This document shows, in pieces, positions 8,163 to 16,018 of a stretch of DNA of 19,054 bases. The position numbers and the translations under genes were made by a program. The notes below the pieces were generated by a model, which was not told the DNA's origin, searched no databases, and saw nothing but the letters and a program-made list of their open reading frames with translations. The DNA lies in NCBI GenBank assembly GCA_910585245.1, contig CAJUCO010000046.1, forward strand, positions 1 through 19,054, given 5' to 3'. Each line of letters starts with the position of its first letter. Position 1 is the first letter of the stretch. Source of the stretch: an uncultured Oscillibacter sp. Its GTDB lineage: Bacteria; Bacillota; Clostridia; Oscillospirales; Oscillospiraceae.

Positions 8163-8971
8163 ACCAGCTGACCGCCGCGGAGCGGGTGTCCGTGGCCCGT
8201 CACCCCCAGCGGCCCAACATCACGGACTACATCGGCGCCCTTTTCACGGATTTCTTTGAGCAGAAGGGGGACCGCCTCTGCCGGGAGGACCCGGCGATTT
8301 TAGGCGGCGTCGCCCTGTACCACGGGCGGCCCGTTACGGTAATCGGCACCCGGAAAGGGAAGACGGCGGAGGAGAGCATCCGCTGTAACTTCGGTATGCC
8401 GGGGCCCGAGGGCTATCGAAAGGCCCTGCGGCTGATGAAGCAGGCGGAGAAGTTCCGCCGTCCGGTCTTTACCTTCATTGACACGTCCGGAGCCTATCCG
8501 GGCCTGGAGGCCGAGGCCCGGGGACAGGGAGAGGCCATCGCCCGAAACCTTATGGAGATGAGCCGCTTGACGGTTCCCATTCTCGCCGTCATCACCGGCG
8601 AGGGCAACAGCGGCGGGGCGTTGGCCCTGGCGGTTGCCGACCGGGTGCTGATGCTGGAAAATTCCGTCTACGCCATTTTGTCTCCCGAGGGCTTTGCCTC
8701 CATCCTCTGGCGGGACGCGGGGCGGCACCGGGAGGCCTGTGAGATTATGAAGCTCACCGCCCCGGATCTTCTGGCTCTGGGCGTGGTGGACGACGTGATC
8801 CCGGAGCCGGAGGGCGGGGCCCACCTGGCCCCGGAGGCGGCCTTCCGGGAGCTGGACCGGGCTTTGGGCCGCCATCTGGCGGCGCTTTTAAAAGAGAGCG
8901 TAGGAAGTCTGCCCATAAGCCGCTATCAGAAATTTCGAAAAATGGGCGGAGCCCCCAAGGAGGAACCATGA
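8159..8971 (+). CDS. accA: Acetyl-CoA carboxylase carboxyltransferase subunit alpha
   Basis: Partner of AccD in the carboxyltransferase heterotetramer that forms malonyl-CoA. 270 residues, shorter than the about 319 of E. coli because the N-terminal helical extension is reduced, as in many Firmicutes. Characteristic segments: RPNITDYIGALFTDFFEQKGDR, VIGTRKGKT, NFGMPGPEGYRKALRLM, FIDTSGAYPGLEAEARGQGEAIARNL and ITGEGNSGGALALAVADRVLMLE, then YAILSPEGFASILWRD. Overlaps accD and fabH by ATGA on each side. Confidence 0.97.
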   Translation: MNQLTAAERVSVARHPQRPNITDYIGALFTDFFEQKGDRLCREDPAILGGVALYHGRPVTVIGTRKGKTAEESIRCNFGMPGPEGYRKALRLMKQAEKFRRPVFTFIDTSGAYPGLEAEARGQGEAIARNLMEMSRLTVPILAVITGEGNSGGALALAVADRVLMLENSVYAILSPEGFASILWRDAGRHREACEIMKLTAPDLLALGVVDDVIPEPEGGAHLAPEAAFRELDRALGRHLAALLKESVGSLPISRYQKFRKMGGAPKEEP

Positions 8972-9918
8972 ACGGAATCAAAATTCGGGGGACCGGCCGG
9001 GGGGTACCCGGCAAGATCGTCACAAATCAAGACCTGGAGAATGTGGTGGACACCGGTGACGAGTGGATCGCCAGCCGCACCGGCATTCGCGCCCGCCATT
9101 ACTGTGGAGAGGGGGAGACCTTTTCCTCCATCACTGCGAAAGCCGCCCGCCGCGCCCTGGAGGACGCCGGCGTGTCGCCGTCGGAGATCGGGGCCTGCAT
9201 TGTGGCCACACTGTCGGGAGACAGTCTGGTTCCCTCTGCCGCCTGTGTGCTCCAGCAGGCCCTGGGCCTTCCGGAGGACATCCCCTGCTTCGATCTGAAC
9301 GCCGCCTGTACGGGGTTCCTCTTCGCGCTCCACACCATGGAGTGCCTTTTAAACGCCTCCCCCCGCCGGTTCGGGCTGGTGGTGGGCGCGGAGAACCTGA
9401 GCCGCCTGCTCAATTGGGAGGACCGGGGCACCTGTATTCTCTTTGGGGATGGCGCCGGAGCCGCCGTGGTGGAGTGCCGGGAGGGCTGGCCTTCCATCTC
9501 CGCCGTCATGGGCTGCCATGGAAACAGCGAACTTCTCCATGTCCCCGGCGCGGAAACCGGAGTGCACAGCTACATTTCCATGGAGGGCACCAAGGTGTTT
9601 AAATTTGCCGTGGAGGCGGTGCCCTGGTGTGTGGACCAGGTGCTGAAGAAGACGGGCCGGACCGTGGAGGACATAGATTTCTTCGTCTTCCACCAGGCCA
9701 ACGCCCGGATCATCGACTTGGCGGTGCGAAAGTACCGCATCCCGCCGGAGAAGTATTATAAAAATATCGCCGAGTATGGCAATACCTCCGCCGCCAGCAT
9801 CCCCCTGGTTTTAAGCGAATTGCGCCAGCAGGGAAAAATTGGCCCGGGCAGCCGCCTTCTGGCCGTGGGCTTTGGCGGCGGTTTGACCTGGGGCGGATGT
9901 CTGATTGAGTTCGCGTAA
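8968..9918 (+). CDS. fabH: Beta-ketoacyl-ACP synthase III
   Basis: Condenses an acyl-CoA primer with malonyl-ACP to start each chain; its primer choice sets straight versus branched chains. 316 residues, thiolase fold. The Cys-His-Asn triad is visible: Cys114 in NAACTGF, His242 in VFHQANARI and Asn272 in YGNTSAASIPL. Other family marks are DEWIASRTGIRAR near the N-terminus and the C-terminal GFGGGLTWG. The start overlaps accA (ATGA at 8968-8971). It is followed by the longest gap inside the operon (126 bases). Confidence 0.97.
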   Translation: MNGIKIRGTGRGVPGKIVTNQDLENVVDTGDEWIASRTGIRARHYCGEGETFSSITAKAARRALEDAGVSPSEIGACIVATLSGDSLVPSAACVLQQALGLPEDIPCFDLNAACTGFLFALHTMECLLNASPRRFGLVVGAENLSRLLNWEDRGTCILFGDGAGAAVVECREGWPSISAVMGCHGNSELLHVPGAETGVHSYISMEGTKVFKFAVEAVPWCVDQVLKKTGRTVEDIDFFVFHQANARIIDLAVRKYRIPPEKYYKNIAEYGNTSAASIPLVLSELRQQGKIGPGSRLLAVGFGGGLTWGGCLIEFA

Positions 9919-10044
9919 CCCTTCGGGGAGCCACGAAATTCGCGGATTTTGTGGGAAGAGGAGAAAGAAGTGAAGCGGGCGTAAATTTCCGCCGCCAACG
10001 GGGCGGAAACCCGGCGGAATTTCTTTCGACGAAAGGAGCGAGAT
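9919..10044 (+). promoter_or_regulatory. Intra-operon gap with two hairpins before fabK
   Basis: The only real spacer among the fab genes. It holds an imperfect stem between AAATTTCCGCC (9983-9993) and GGCGGAATTTC (10013-10023), with a nested CCGCC/GGCGG pair (9992-9996, 10002-10006). A small stem CTTTC/GAAAG (10023-10027, 10031-10035) touches the fabK SD (GGAG at 10035-10038). No convincing -35/-10 pair was found. It may control translation or RNA processing at fabK. Confidence 0.3.
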
Positions 10045-10983
10045 ATGAAAAAGCTGAATGAAATTCTGGGGACGGAGTTCCCCATTATTCAAGGCGGCAT
10101 GGCAAATATCGCCACCGGCGAGTTCGCCGCCGCCTGTTCCAATGCCGGAGCCCTGGGGATGATCGCCACCGGCGGCTGGGACGCGGACCGGCTGCGCAAG
10201 GAAATCCGCCGGGCCAGGGAGCTGACGGAAAAGCCCTTCGGTGTGAACTTGATGCTGATGAGTCCCTATGCCGCGGACATCGCCCAGGTGATTTTGGACG
10301 AGGGCGTGAAAGTGGTCACCACCGGCGCGGGAAATCCGGGGCAATACGTGCCCGCTTGGAAGGCTGCCGGAATCAAGGTCATTCCCGTAGTGGCGGCGGC
10401 GGTGCTGGCAAAGCGCCTCAGCCGTTACGGCGTGGACGCGTTCATTGCCGAGGGTACGGAGTCCGGCGGCCACGTGGGGGAGATGACCACCATGGCTCTG
10501 GTGCCCCAGGTCATCGACGCGGTGGACGTGCCCGTCGTCGCCGCGGGCGGCATCGCGGACGGGCGGCAGATGGCGGCGGCCTTGGCCCTGGGGGCCTGCG
10601 GCGTGCAGGTGGGCACCTGTTTGCTGGCAAGCCATGAGTGCCCCATCCATGAAAATTACAAGCAGGCCGTCTTAAAGGCCAAGGACAGTGACACCACCGT
10701 CACGGGGCGCTCCGTCGGCGGGCCGGTGCGGGTGCTGAAAAACAAAATGGCGCGGGAGTATCTGGCTCTTGAAAAGCGTGGGGCCACGCTGGAGGAGCTG
10801 GAGACCGTCACCCTGGGAGGGCTACGCCGGGCCGTTCTGGAGGGGGACGTGGAACACGGCAGCGTCATGATGGGCCAGGTGGCGGGGCTTCTTCAGGAGC
10901 TAAAGCCATTGCGGCAGATTTTTGAAGAGCTGTACAACGGCGGAAAGGCCGCTTTGGAACAGGTGAGTCAAAAATGGCGGTAA
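10045..10983 (+). CDS. fabK: Enoyl-ACP reductase, FMN type
   Basis: Reduces enoyl-ACP to acyl-ACP at the end of each elongation cycle, using FMN and NAD(P)H; replaces FabI and is unrelated to it (TIM-barrel, nitronate monooxygenase superfamily). 312 residues, standard. Seen: PIIQGGMANIATGEFAAACSNAGALGMI (N-terminal FMN region), PFGVNLML, and EGTESGGHVGEM with His143 at the position of the catalytic histidine of pneumococcal FabK, then VPVVAAGGIADGRQMAAALALGACGVQVGT (phosphate-binding region). The SD is GGAG 6 bases before ATG. No FabI, FabL or FabV lies in the window, so this is probably the main enoyl reductase. Overlaps the next gene by 10 bases. Confidence 0.95.
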   Translation: MKKLNEILGTEFPIIQGGMANIATGEFAAACSNAGALGMIATGGWDADRLRKEIRRARELTEKPFGVNLMLMSPYAADIAQVILDEGVKVVTTGAGNPGQYVPAWKAAGIKVIPVVAAAVLAKRLSRYGVDAFIAEGTESGGHVGEMTTMALVPQVIDAVDVPVVAAGGIADGRQMAAALALGACGVQVGTCLLASHECPIHENYKQAVLKAKDSDTTVTGRSVGGPVRVLKNKMAREYLALEKRGATLEELETVTLGGLRRAVLEGDVEHGSVMMGQVAGLLQELKPLRQIFEELYNGGKAALEQVSQKWR

Positions 10984-12062
10984 GCATCCGGGGAAAGACT
11001 CTGTCCGTTCCCATTTTGCAGGGCGGCATGGGCATTGGCGTCAGCTTGGAAAAGCTGGCGGGAGCTGTGGCCGCCAATGGGGGCATGGGGACCTTGTCCG
11101 CCGCCTTTTGCGGCTTCCGGGAGCCGGACTTCCGGACAAACGCCCGGGAGGCCAACCTCCGGGCCTTAGTTGGGCAGATCGCCCGGGCGAAGGAGCTGGC
11201 CAAGGGCGCGGGGCTGGTGGCGGTAAACGTCATGGTGGCCGCCGCCCAGTACGCCGACAGCGTGCGCACCGCCCTTCGGGCGGGAGTGGACGCGGTGGTC
11301 TGTGGCGCGGGGTTGCCCAAAGACCTGCCGGTCCTGGCGGCGGAGGCGGAGAACGACGAGGCGGCCCTGGCCCCGGTGGTCAGCGGCGGCCGCTCCGCCG
11401 CCCTGATCAGCAAGCTGTGGGACCGGCGTTATAACCGGGTTCCGGACTTCGTGGTGCTGGAGGGCCCCCTGGCAGGGGGACATCTGGGCTTTTCCCTGGC
11501 GGAGGCCCGGGAGGCCCAGGAGGGCCGGCCCCGGCCCATCTCCGAGTTGCTGGGGGAGGTGCTGGAGTCTCTGGCCCCCTTCCGGGAGAAATACGGGCGG
11601 GACATTCCGGTGTTTGTGGCCGGGGGTGTGCGCAATGGCGCGGAGCTGCGCCGCTACATGGACCAGGGCGCTGCCGGGGCGCAATTTGCCACGCGCTTCA
11701 TCGCCACAGAGGAGTGCGACGCCAGCCCCGCTTACAAGCAGGCGTTGCTGGAGGCAAAGGGGGAGGACATCACCATCGTCCAGAGCCCCGTGGGAATGCC
11801 GGGACGGGCCCTGAAGAGCCCGTTGATCCGGCGGGTAGAGGCGGGGGAGCAGCCTGGAATTACCCGCTGCGACCGCTGCCTTGCCGCCTGTGAGCCCAAG
11901 ACCGCCCCCTATTGCATTTCCAAGGCCCTCATTGCTGCGGTGGAGGGGGATTGGGAAAACGGCCTTTTCTTCTGCGGGGCCAACGCCGGGGAGGTCAACG
12001 CTCTTTCCACGGTGGAAGAGCAGATGGACCAGATCATGAACGAATGGAGGACCGCGACATGA
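10974..12062 (+). CDS. FabK-like / nitronate monooxygenase-family flavoprotein with Cys cluster
   Basis: A second member of the same FMN TIM-barrel superfamily directly after fabK, 362 residues, clearly diverged rather than a recent copy. Seen: VPILQGGMGIGVSLEKLAGAV (FMN loop), VNVMVAA, VVCGAGLP, an insertion absent from FabK (about 120-160), LEGPLAGGHLGFS with His170 in the catalytic position, and VFVAGGVRNGAELRRYMDQG. The C-terminal extension carries Cys299, Cys302, Cys306 and Cys314 (Cx2Cx3Cx7C) and Cys334, a spacing that could hold an iron-sulfur cluster or zinc. Similar proteins are usually annotated nitronate monooxygenase in Clostridia, without proof of activity. Context (overlapping fabK by 10 and fabD by 4 bases) argues for a role in lipid synthesis, such as a second enoyl reductase or an isomerase/reductase for unsaturated chains; that is inference. 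Confidence 0.85.
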   Translation: MAVSIRGKTLSVPILQGGMGIGVSLEKLAGAVAANGGMGTLSAAFCGFREPDFRTNAREANLRALVGQIARAKELAKGAGLVAVNVMVAAAQYADSVRTALRAGVDAVVCGAGLPKDLPVLAAEAENDEAALAPVVSGGRSAALISKLWDRRYNRVPDFVVLEGPLAGGHLGFSLAEAREAQEGRPRPISELLGEVLESLAPFREKYGRDIPVFVAGGVRNGAELRRYMDQGAAGAQFATRFIATEECDASPAYKQALLEAKGEDITIVQSPVGMPGRALKSPLIRRVEAGEQPGITRCDRCLAACEPKTAPYCISKALIAAVEGDWENGLFFCGANAGEVNALSTVEEQMDQIMNEWRTAT

Positions 12063-12997
12063 AGCTTGGCTTCTTATACGCCGGACAGGGCAGCCAGCAC
12101 CCCGGCATGGGGGCGGATCTGTATGAGGCGTTTCCCACCTTTCGGGCGGTGCTGGACGCTGCCCGGGAGGAAGTGGATTTTGACCTGAAGCAGACCTGCT
12201 TTACGGACCCGGAGGGCGTCTTGAACCAGACCCGGTACACCCAGCCCTGTATGGTGGCCTTCGCCGCCGGACTGACGGCGGTGTTGAGGGAGAAGGGGAT
12301 TGTCCCCGCCGCCGCTGCGGGACTTTCCCTGGGGGAATACTCCGCGCTTCACGCGGCCGGAGCCTTTGACAGCCGGACGGCGGTCCGCCTGGTGGCCTTC
12401 CGGGGAAAGGCCATGGAAGAGGCGGCCAAAGGCCATGACAGCGCCATGGTGGCGGTTTTGGGCCTGGACCGGGAACCCTTGCAAGAGGTGTGTGAGGCTG
12501 CGGGAGACCAGGGCGTCGTGGTGATTGCCAATTATAACTGCCCCGGTCAACTGGTGATTGGCGGAGACAGGGCGGCGGTGGAGAAAGCCGGAGCCCTGGC
12601 AAAGGAGAGGGGCGCGAAGCGTTGTATGCCGCTGAAGGTCAGCGGACCCTTCCACACCCCTTTGATGAAGCCCGCCGGGGAGGCCCTGGAGACGTATTTC
12701 CGGAGCGTTTCCTTTGCCGGGCCGGACATTCCCGTGCTCTTCAATTGCCTGGGCCGGGAGAAGGGGGAAGAGGACTCCATTCCCGCCCTGCTGGTCCGGC
12801 AGGTGCAAAGCAGCGTCTATATGGAGGATTCCATCCGCCGCATGGCGTCGTTGGGCGTGGACGCCCTGGTGGAAATCGGGCCTGGGAAGGCTCTCAGCGG
12901 CTTTGTTAAGAAAATTGTTCCCGGCTTCCCGATTTATGCCGCGGAGACTGTGGCGGACGTGGAGGCTCTGGAAGGGCTTGTAAAGGAGAACGGATGA
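12059..12997 (+). CDS. fabD: Malonyl-CoA:ACP transacylase
   Basis: Moves malonyl from CoA to AcpP, supplying the extender unit. 312 residues. Seen: FLYAGQGSQHPGMGADLY at the N-terminus, the nucleophile elbow GLSLGEYSAL (Ser90; first His of the classical GHSLG is Leu, common in Firmicutes), Arg115 in VAFRGKAM for the malonyl carboxylate, NYNCPGQLVIGG, and the catalytic His199 in SGPFHTPLM. ATG at 12059 gives an ATGA overlap with the preceding gene. Confidence 0.97.
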   Translation: MKLGFLYAGQGSQHPGMGADLYEAFPTFRAVLDAAREEVDFDLKQTCFTDPEGVLNQTRYTQPCMVAFAAGLTAVLREKGIVPAAAAGLSLGEYSALHAAGAFDSRTAVRLVAFRGKAMEEAAKGHDSAMVAVLGLDREPLQEVCEAAGDQGVVVIANYNCPGQLVIGGDRAAVEKAGALAKERGAKRCMPLKVSGPFHTPLMKPAGEALETYFRSVSFAGPDIPVLFNCLGREKGEEDSIPALLVRQVQSSVYMEDSIRRMASLGVDALVEIGPGKALSGFVKKIVPGFPIYAAETVADVEALEGLVKENG

Positions 12998-13740
12998 TGA
13001 ATTTCGAGGGAAAGACCGCCCTTGTCACCGGCGGGAGCCGGGGCCTGGGCCGGGCGGTCTGTTTGGAGCTGGCGGGAGGCGGGGCCAATGTGGTCTTTTG
13101 CTATGCGGGGAACGATTCCGCCGCCCAGGAGACGGTCCGGGCGGTGGAGGCCCTGGGGGCCAGGGCGCTGTCCCTTCGTTGCGACGTGTCCGACGCCGCC
13201 CAGGTGGACGCCCTGGTGAAGGCCGCCCTGGAGGCCTTTGGGCGGATTGACATTCTGGTGAACAACGCCGGAATTACAAGGGACAATCTGCTCATGCGCA
13301 TGAGCGAGGCAGACTTCGACGCGGTGGTTTCCGCCAATTTGAAGGGGGCCTTCCTCTGCATGAAGGCGGTTTCCAAGGGGATGCTGCGGCAGCGGTATGG
13401 CCGCATTGTGAATTTGAGCAGCGTAGTGGGCCTCCGGGGAAACGCGGGACAGGTAAACTACGCCGCCAGCAAAGCGGGAATTGTGGGGATGACGAAGTCC
13501 CTTGCCAAGGAGCTGGCCTCCCGCAATGTGACGGTGAACGCCGTGGCTCCCGGTTTTATTGAGACGGATATGACTGCCGCGCTATCTGAGGCGGCGCGGG
13601 ATGCCGCCCGGGAGAGCATTCCCATGAGCCGCCTGGGGAAACCCGAGGATGTGGCAAGGGCCGTGGCCTTTCTTGCAAGCGACCAGGCCGCCTATATCAC
13701 CGGACAGGTTCTGGCGGTGGACGGCGGCATGGCGATGTGA
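12994..13740 (+). CDS. fabG: 3-oxoacyl-ACP reductase
   Basis: NADPH-dependent reduction of beta-ketoacyl-ACP, the first reductive step of elongation. 247-248 residues, short-chain dehydrogenase fold. Seen: cofactor loop TGGSRGLGRAV, LRCDVSDAAQVD, NNAGITRD, catalytic Ser in NLSSVVG and YAASK (Tyr/Lys), then VAPGFIETDMT and the C-terminal YITGQVLAVDGGMAM. Two adjacent ATGs (12994 and 12997) are possible; AAGGAG at 12983-12988 is 5 or 8 bases away, so the second may be preferred. Overlaps the fabD stop. Confidence 0.97.
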   Translation: MMNFEGKTALVTGGSRGLGRAVCLELAGGGANVVFCYAGNDSAAQETVRAVEALGARALSLRCDVSDAAQVDALVKAALEAFGRIDILVNNAGITRDNLLMRMSEADFDAVVSANLKGAFLCMKAVSKGMLRQRYGRIVNLSSVVGLRGNAGQVNYAASKAGIVGMTKSLAKELASRNVTVNAVAPGFIETDMTAALSEAARDAARESIPMSRLGKPEDVARAVAFLASDQAAYITGQVLAVDGGMAM

Positions 13741-13760
13741 CTATGAAAAGAGGTTTGACT

Positions 13761-15002
13761 ATGGAACGACGGAGAGTCGTCATCACCGGCCTGGGGGCCG
13801 TTACGCCCTTGGGCCTCACTGCCAAAGAGAGCTGGCAAGCCGCCCGGGAGGGCGTTTGCGGCGTCGGGCCGATTACGGCTTATGACCCTGCCGGCATGAA
13901 GGTTCAGCTGGCCGCCGAGGTGAAGGGCTTTGACCCCGACGCCCTTTTTGGAAAGCCCGAGGCCAAGCGCATGGGCCGCTTTACCCAGTTTGCCCTGGCG
14001 GCGGCGCGGGAGGCTCTGTCGGACAGCGGCTTCCGGATTGAAAGCGCCGACCCGGGGCGCTGCGGCGTCATTGTCTCCAGCGGTATCGGTGGCATCGGCA
14101 TCACCGAAGAGGAGCATGACCGGGGGCTTGCCAGAGGCTGGGACCGGGTCTCTCCCTTTTTCATCCCCACGGGTATTTGCAACATGGCCGCCGGACGGGT
14201 GGCCATCGACGCGGGGTTCCGGGGACTTTGCTCCTGCCCTGTCACTGCCTGCGCCGGAGGAACCAACGCCGTTGGCGACGCCTTCCGCTACATCCGGGAC
14301 GGCTATGCCGAGGTGATGCTCTGCGGCGGCAGCGAGGCGGCGCTGACCCCTTTGGCCGTGGGAGGGTTCACCTCCATGAAGGCCCTGTCTCAGGCAACGG
14401 ACCCCAACCGGGCCTCTATTCCCTTCGACGCGGAGCGTAGCGGCTTTGTCATGGGAGAGGGCGCGGGGGTCCTTTTGCTGGAGGAGCTGGATCATGCCTT
14501 GGCCCGGGGAGCGAAGGTCTACGCGGAGATTACCGGCTATGGGGCCACCTGCGACGCCTACCATATGACGGCCCCCCGGCCTGACGGCAGCGGCGGCGCG
14601 GAGGCCATGGCCATGGCCCTGGCGGACGGAAACGCGAAACCGGAGGACGTAAGCTATATCAACGCCCACGGAACCTCCACGCACTTGAACGACGCCGGGG
14701 AAACTGCCGCCATCAAGACGATCTTTGGGGACCACGCCTACCAGCTGGCGGTCAGCTCCACCAAGTCCATGACGGGGCATATGCTGGGAGCGGCGGGAGC
14801 CGTGGAGGCCATCTTCACCGCCCTGGCCCTGCGTGACGGGTATATTCCCGCCACCATCCATTACCAGATCCCGGACCCGGAGTGCGATTTGGATGTGGTC
14901 CCCAACCAGGGCCGGGAGGCGGAGATCCGCTGTGCCCTGTCCAACTCCCTGGGCTTTGGCGGGCATAACGGCAGTTTACTGTTGAAAAAGTGGGAGGCTT
15001 GA
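13761..15002 (+). CDS. fabF: Beta-ketoacyl-ACP synthase II
   Basis: Elongating condensing enzyme. 413 residues from this start, the usual length. Catalytic triad is complete: Cys164 in VTACAGGTNAVGDA, His303 in NAHGTSTHLND and His340 in KSMTGHMLGAAGAVEA; Lys335 is in SSTKSMTGH. The ATG at 13761 (MERRRVVITGLGAVTPLG) has AAGAGG 7 bases upstream and the family N-terminus. Upstream in-frame GTG (13737) and ATG (13743) would add up to 8 residues and lack a good SD. It is separated from fabG by 20 bases and from fabZ by 2. No second FabF/FabB or FabA/FabM is present in the window, so how unsaturated chains are made is not shown here. Confidence 0.96.
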   Translation: MERRRVVITGLGAVTPLGLTAKESWQAAREGVCGVGPITAYDPAGMKVQLAAEVKGFDPDALFGKPEAKRMGRFTQFALAAAREALSDSGFRIESADPGRCGVIVSSGIGGIGITEEEHDRGLARGWDRVSPFFIPTGICNMAAGRVAIDAGFRGLCSCPVTACAGGTNAVGDAFRYIRDGYAEVMLCGGSEAALTPLAVGGFTSMKALSQATDPNRASIPFDAERSGFVMGEGAGVLLLEELDHALARGAKVYAEITGYGATCDAYHMTAPRPDGSGGAEAMAMALADGNAKPEDVSYINAHGTSTHLNDAGETAAIKTIFGDHAYQLAVSSTKSMTGHMLGAAGAVEAIFTALALRDGYIPATIHYQIPDPECDLDVVPNQGREAEIRCALSNSLGFGGHNGSLLLKKWEA

Positions 15003-15004
15003 CC

Positions 15005-15436
15005 ATGGGAATGCAGTACGATTCCAACCAGATTGCGGAGATCCTGCCCCATCGCTATCCCTTCGCTTTGGTGGACAAGATTGTGGACGGCGAACCGGGG
15101 CAGTGGGCCAAAGGTATCAAGTGCGTCACAGTCAACGAACCCTTTTTCCAGGGCCACTTTCCCCAAAAGCACGTGATGCCCGGCGTCCTCCTCATTGAGG
15201 CCATGGCCCAGGTGGGGGGCGTGGCGGTGCTGGCTCTGCCGGAGAACCAGGGGAAGCTGGCGTTTTTGGGCCGGGTGAAGGACGCCCGGTTCAAGCGGCA
15301 GGTGGTTCCGGGGGATGTGGTGGAGCTGGAGTGCCACCTGACCCGGCAGAAAGGGCCCATAGGCGTGGGGGAGTGTACCGCCAAGGTAGACGGCGAGATT
15401 GCCGTGGTGGCGGAGCTGACCTTTGCCATTGGATAA
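15005..15436 (+). CDS. fabZ: 3-hydroxyacyl-ACP dehydratase
   Basis: Dehydrates 3-hydroxyacyl-ACP to trans-2-enoyl-ACP. 143 residues, hot-dog fold. Seen: IAEILPHRYPFALVDKIVD, the active-site helix with the catalytic His in GHFPQKHVMPGVLLIEAMAQ and the paired Glu in LLIEAMAQ, and DARFKRQVVPGDVVELE. The family motif GHFPxxPVMPG has His in place of the Pro here. Start ATG 15005 has GGGAGG 7 bases upstream; a GTG at 14990 inside fabF was rejected. Last biosynthetic gene of the operon. Confidence 0.96.
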   Translation: MGMQYDSNQIAEILPHRYPFALVDKIVDGEPGQWAKGIKCVTVNEPFFQGHFPQKHVMPGVLLIEAMAQVGGVAVLALPENQGKLAFLGRVKDARFKRQVVPGDVVELECHLTRQKGPIGVGECTAKVDGEIAVVAELTFAIG

Positions 15437-15447
15437 TAAAGCTGCCG

Positions 15448-15476
15448 TTGCATTTTTCCGCCGCCTTGGGTATAAT
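15448..15476 (+). promoter_or_regulatory. Promoter for the marR gene
   Basis: TTGCAT at 15448-15453, 17-base spacer, perfect TATAAT at 15471-15476, start expected near 15483, about 30 bases before the marR ATG. It lets the regulator be made independently of the 10-kb operon upstream. No copy of the 5107-5144 palindrome is seen near it. Confidence 0.65.
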
Positions 15477-15512
15477 GAGAACGGCAGAAATGCCACGGGA
15501 GGGGGAAGGACG

Positions 15513-15974
15513 ATGCTGGAGCAGGTGTTCAACAGTGTGTACTCAAAATTCAAATTGCATTTTTACCAGGAGATTTTCCGCCGTTTCCAGGACCGGGAGG
15601 CCAGCTTGACCACCGTGGAGACCTTTTGCATGGAAGCCATTCAGGCTTTGGGCAGTCCTACCGTCAACGAGTTCGCCGGTTTCATGCGGATCTCCCCGCC
15701 CAACGCGGCCTATAAGGTCAACAGCCTGGTGAAAAAGGGGTATATCCGGAAGGTCCAATCCGCCAGTGACCGCCGGGAGTATCACCTGGAGGTTACTCAG
15801 AAATATATTGATTATTATAATGTGTCCCGAAGCTATATTGAGACGGTGATGGACCGTGTGGCCGCCCGCTTTACCCCGGAGGAGTGCGGAAAGCTGGAGG
15901 AAATGCTCCAGATTGTGGATCGGGAACTGATGCCGGAAGTTGGCCTCCCACCAGGGTTGGAGAAAGGGACATGA
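15513..15974 (+). CDS. MarR-family transcriptional regulator (FabT-like candidate)
   Basis: 153-residue winged-helix DNA-binding protein, probably a dimer. After an N-terminal helix (QVFNSVYSKFKLHFYQEIF), the helix-turn-helix is visible at about 50-75 (SPTVNEFAGFMRISPPNAAYKVNSLVKKGYI), followed by the wing with SASDRREYHLEVT, the conserved D-R motif of MarR proteins. A C-terminal helix (FTPEECGKLEEMLQIVDREL) completes the fold. The ATG at 15513 has GGGAGGGGG upstream; an in-frame ATG at 15423 overlaps fabZ and the promoter and was rejected. In Streptococcus, FabT (MarR) represses the fab operon, and MarR genes also sit by fab operons in clostridia, so control of this operon through the palindrome at 5107-5144 is likely but unproven. 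It has an own promoter. Confidence 0.9.
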   Translation: MLEQVFNSVYSKFKLHFYQEIFRRFQDREASLTTVETFCMEAIQALGSPTVNEFAGFMRISPPNAAYKVNSLVKKGYIRKVQSASDRREYHLEVTQKYIDYYNVSRSYIETVMDRVAARFTPEECGKLEEMLQIVDRELMPEVGLPPGLEKGT

Positions 15975-16018
15975 AAAAACAAACGGCAGGTGTGAAGAGA
16001 CACGCAAAACGTAATTGA
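15971..16018 (+). pseudogene. Truncated 5' stub of a host gene downstream of marR
   Basis: A frame of 15 codons (MKKQTAGVKRHAKRN, stop TGA) starts with an ATGA overlap to the marR stop and has GGAG 8 bases upstream, the same arrangement as the real gene junctions in this operon. No longer host frame continues after it, and phage genes on the other strand begin within 140 bases. The simplest reading is that a co-transcribed gene was cut by the mobile DNA that follows. The basic short start would suit a membrane transporter, but the identity cannot be told. Confidence 0.4.

Noticed and set aside
13692..14966. Long minus-strand open frame (424 codons) opposite fabF
   Set aside because: Low-complexity Gly/Arg/His-rich composition, no start signal, opposite a complete fabF.
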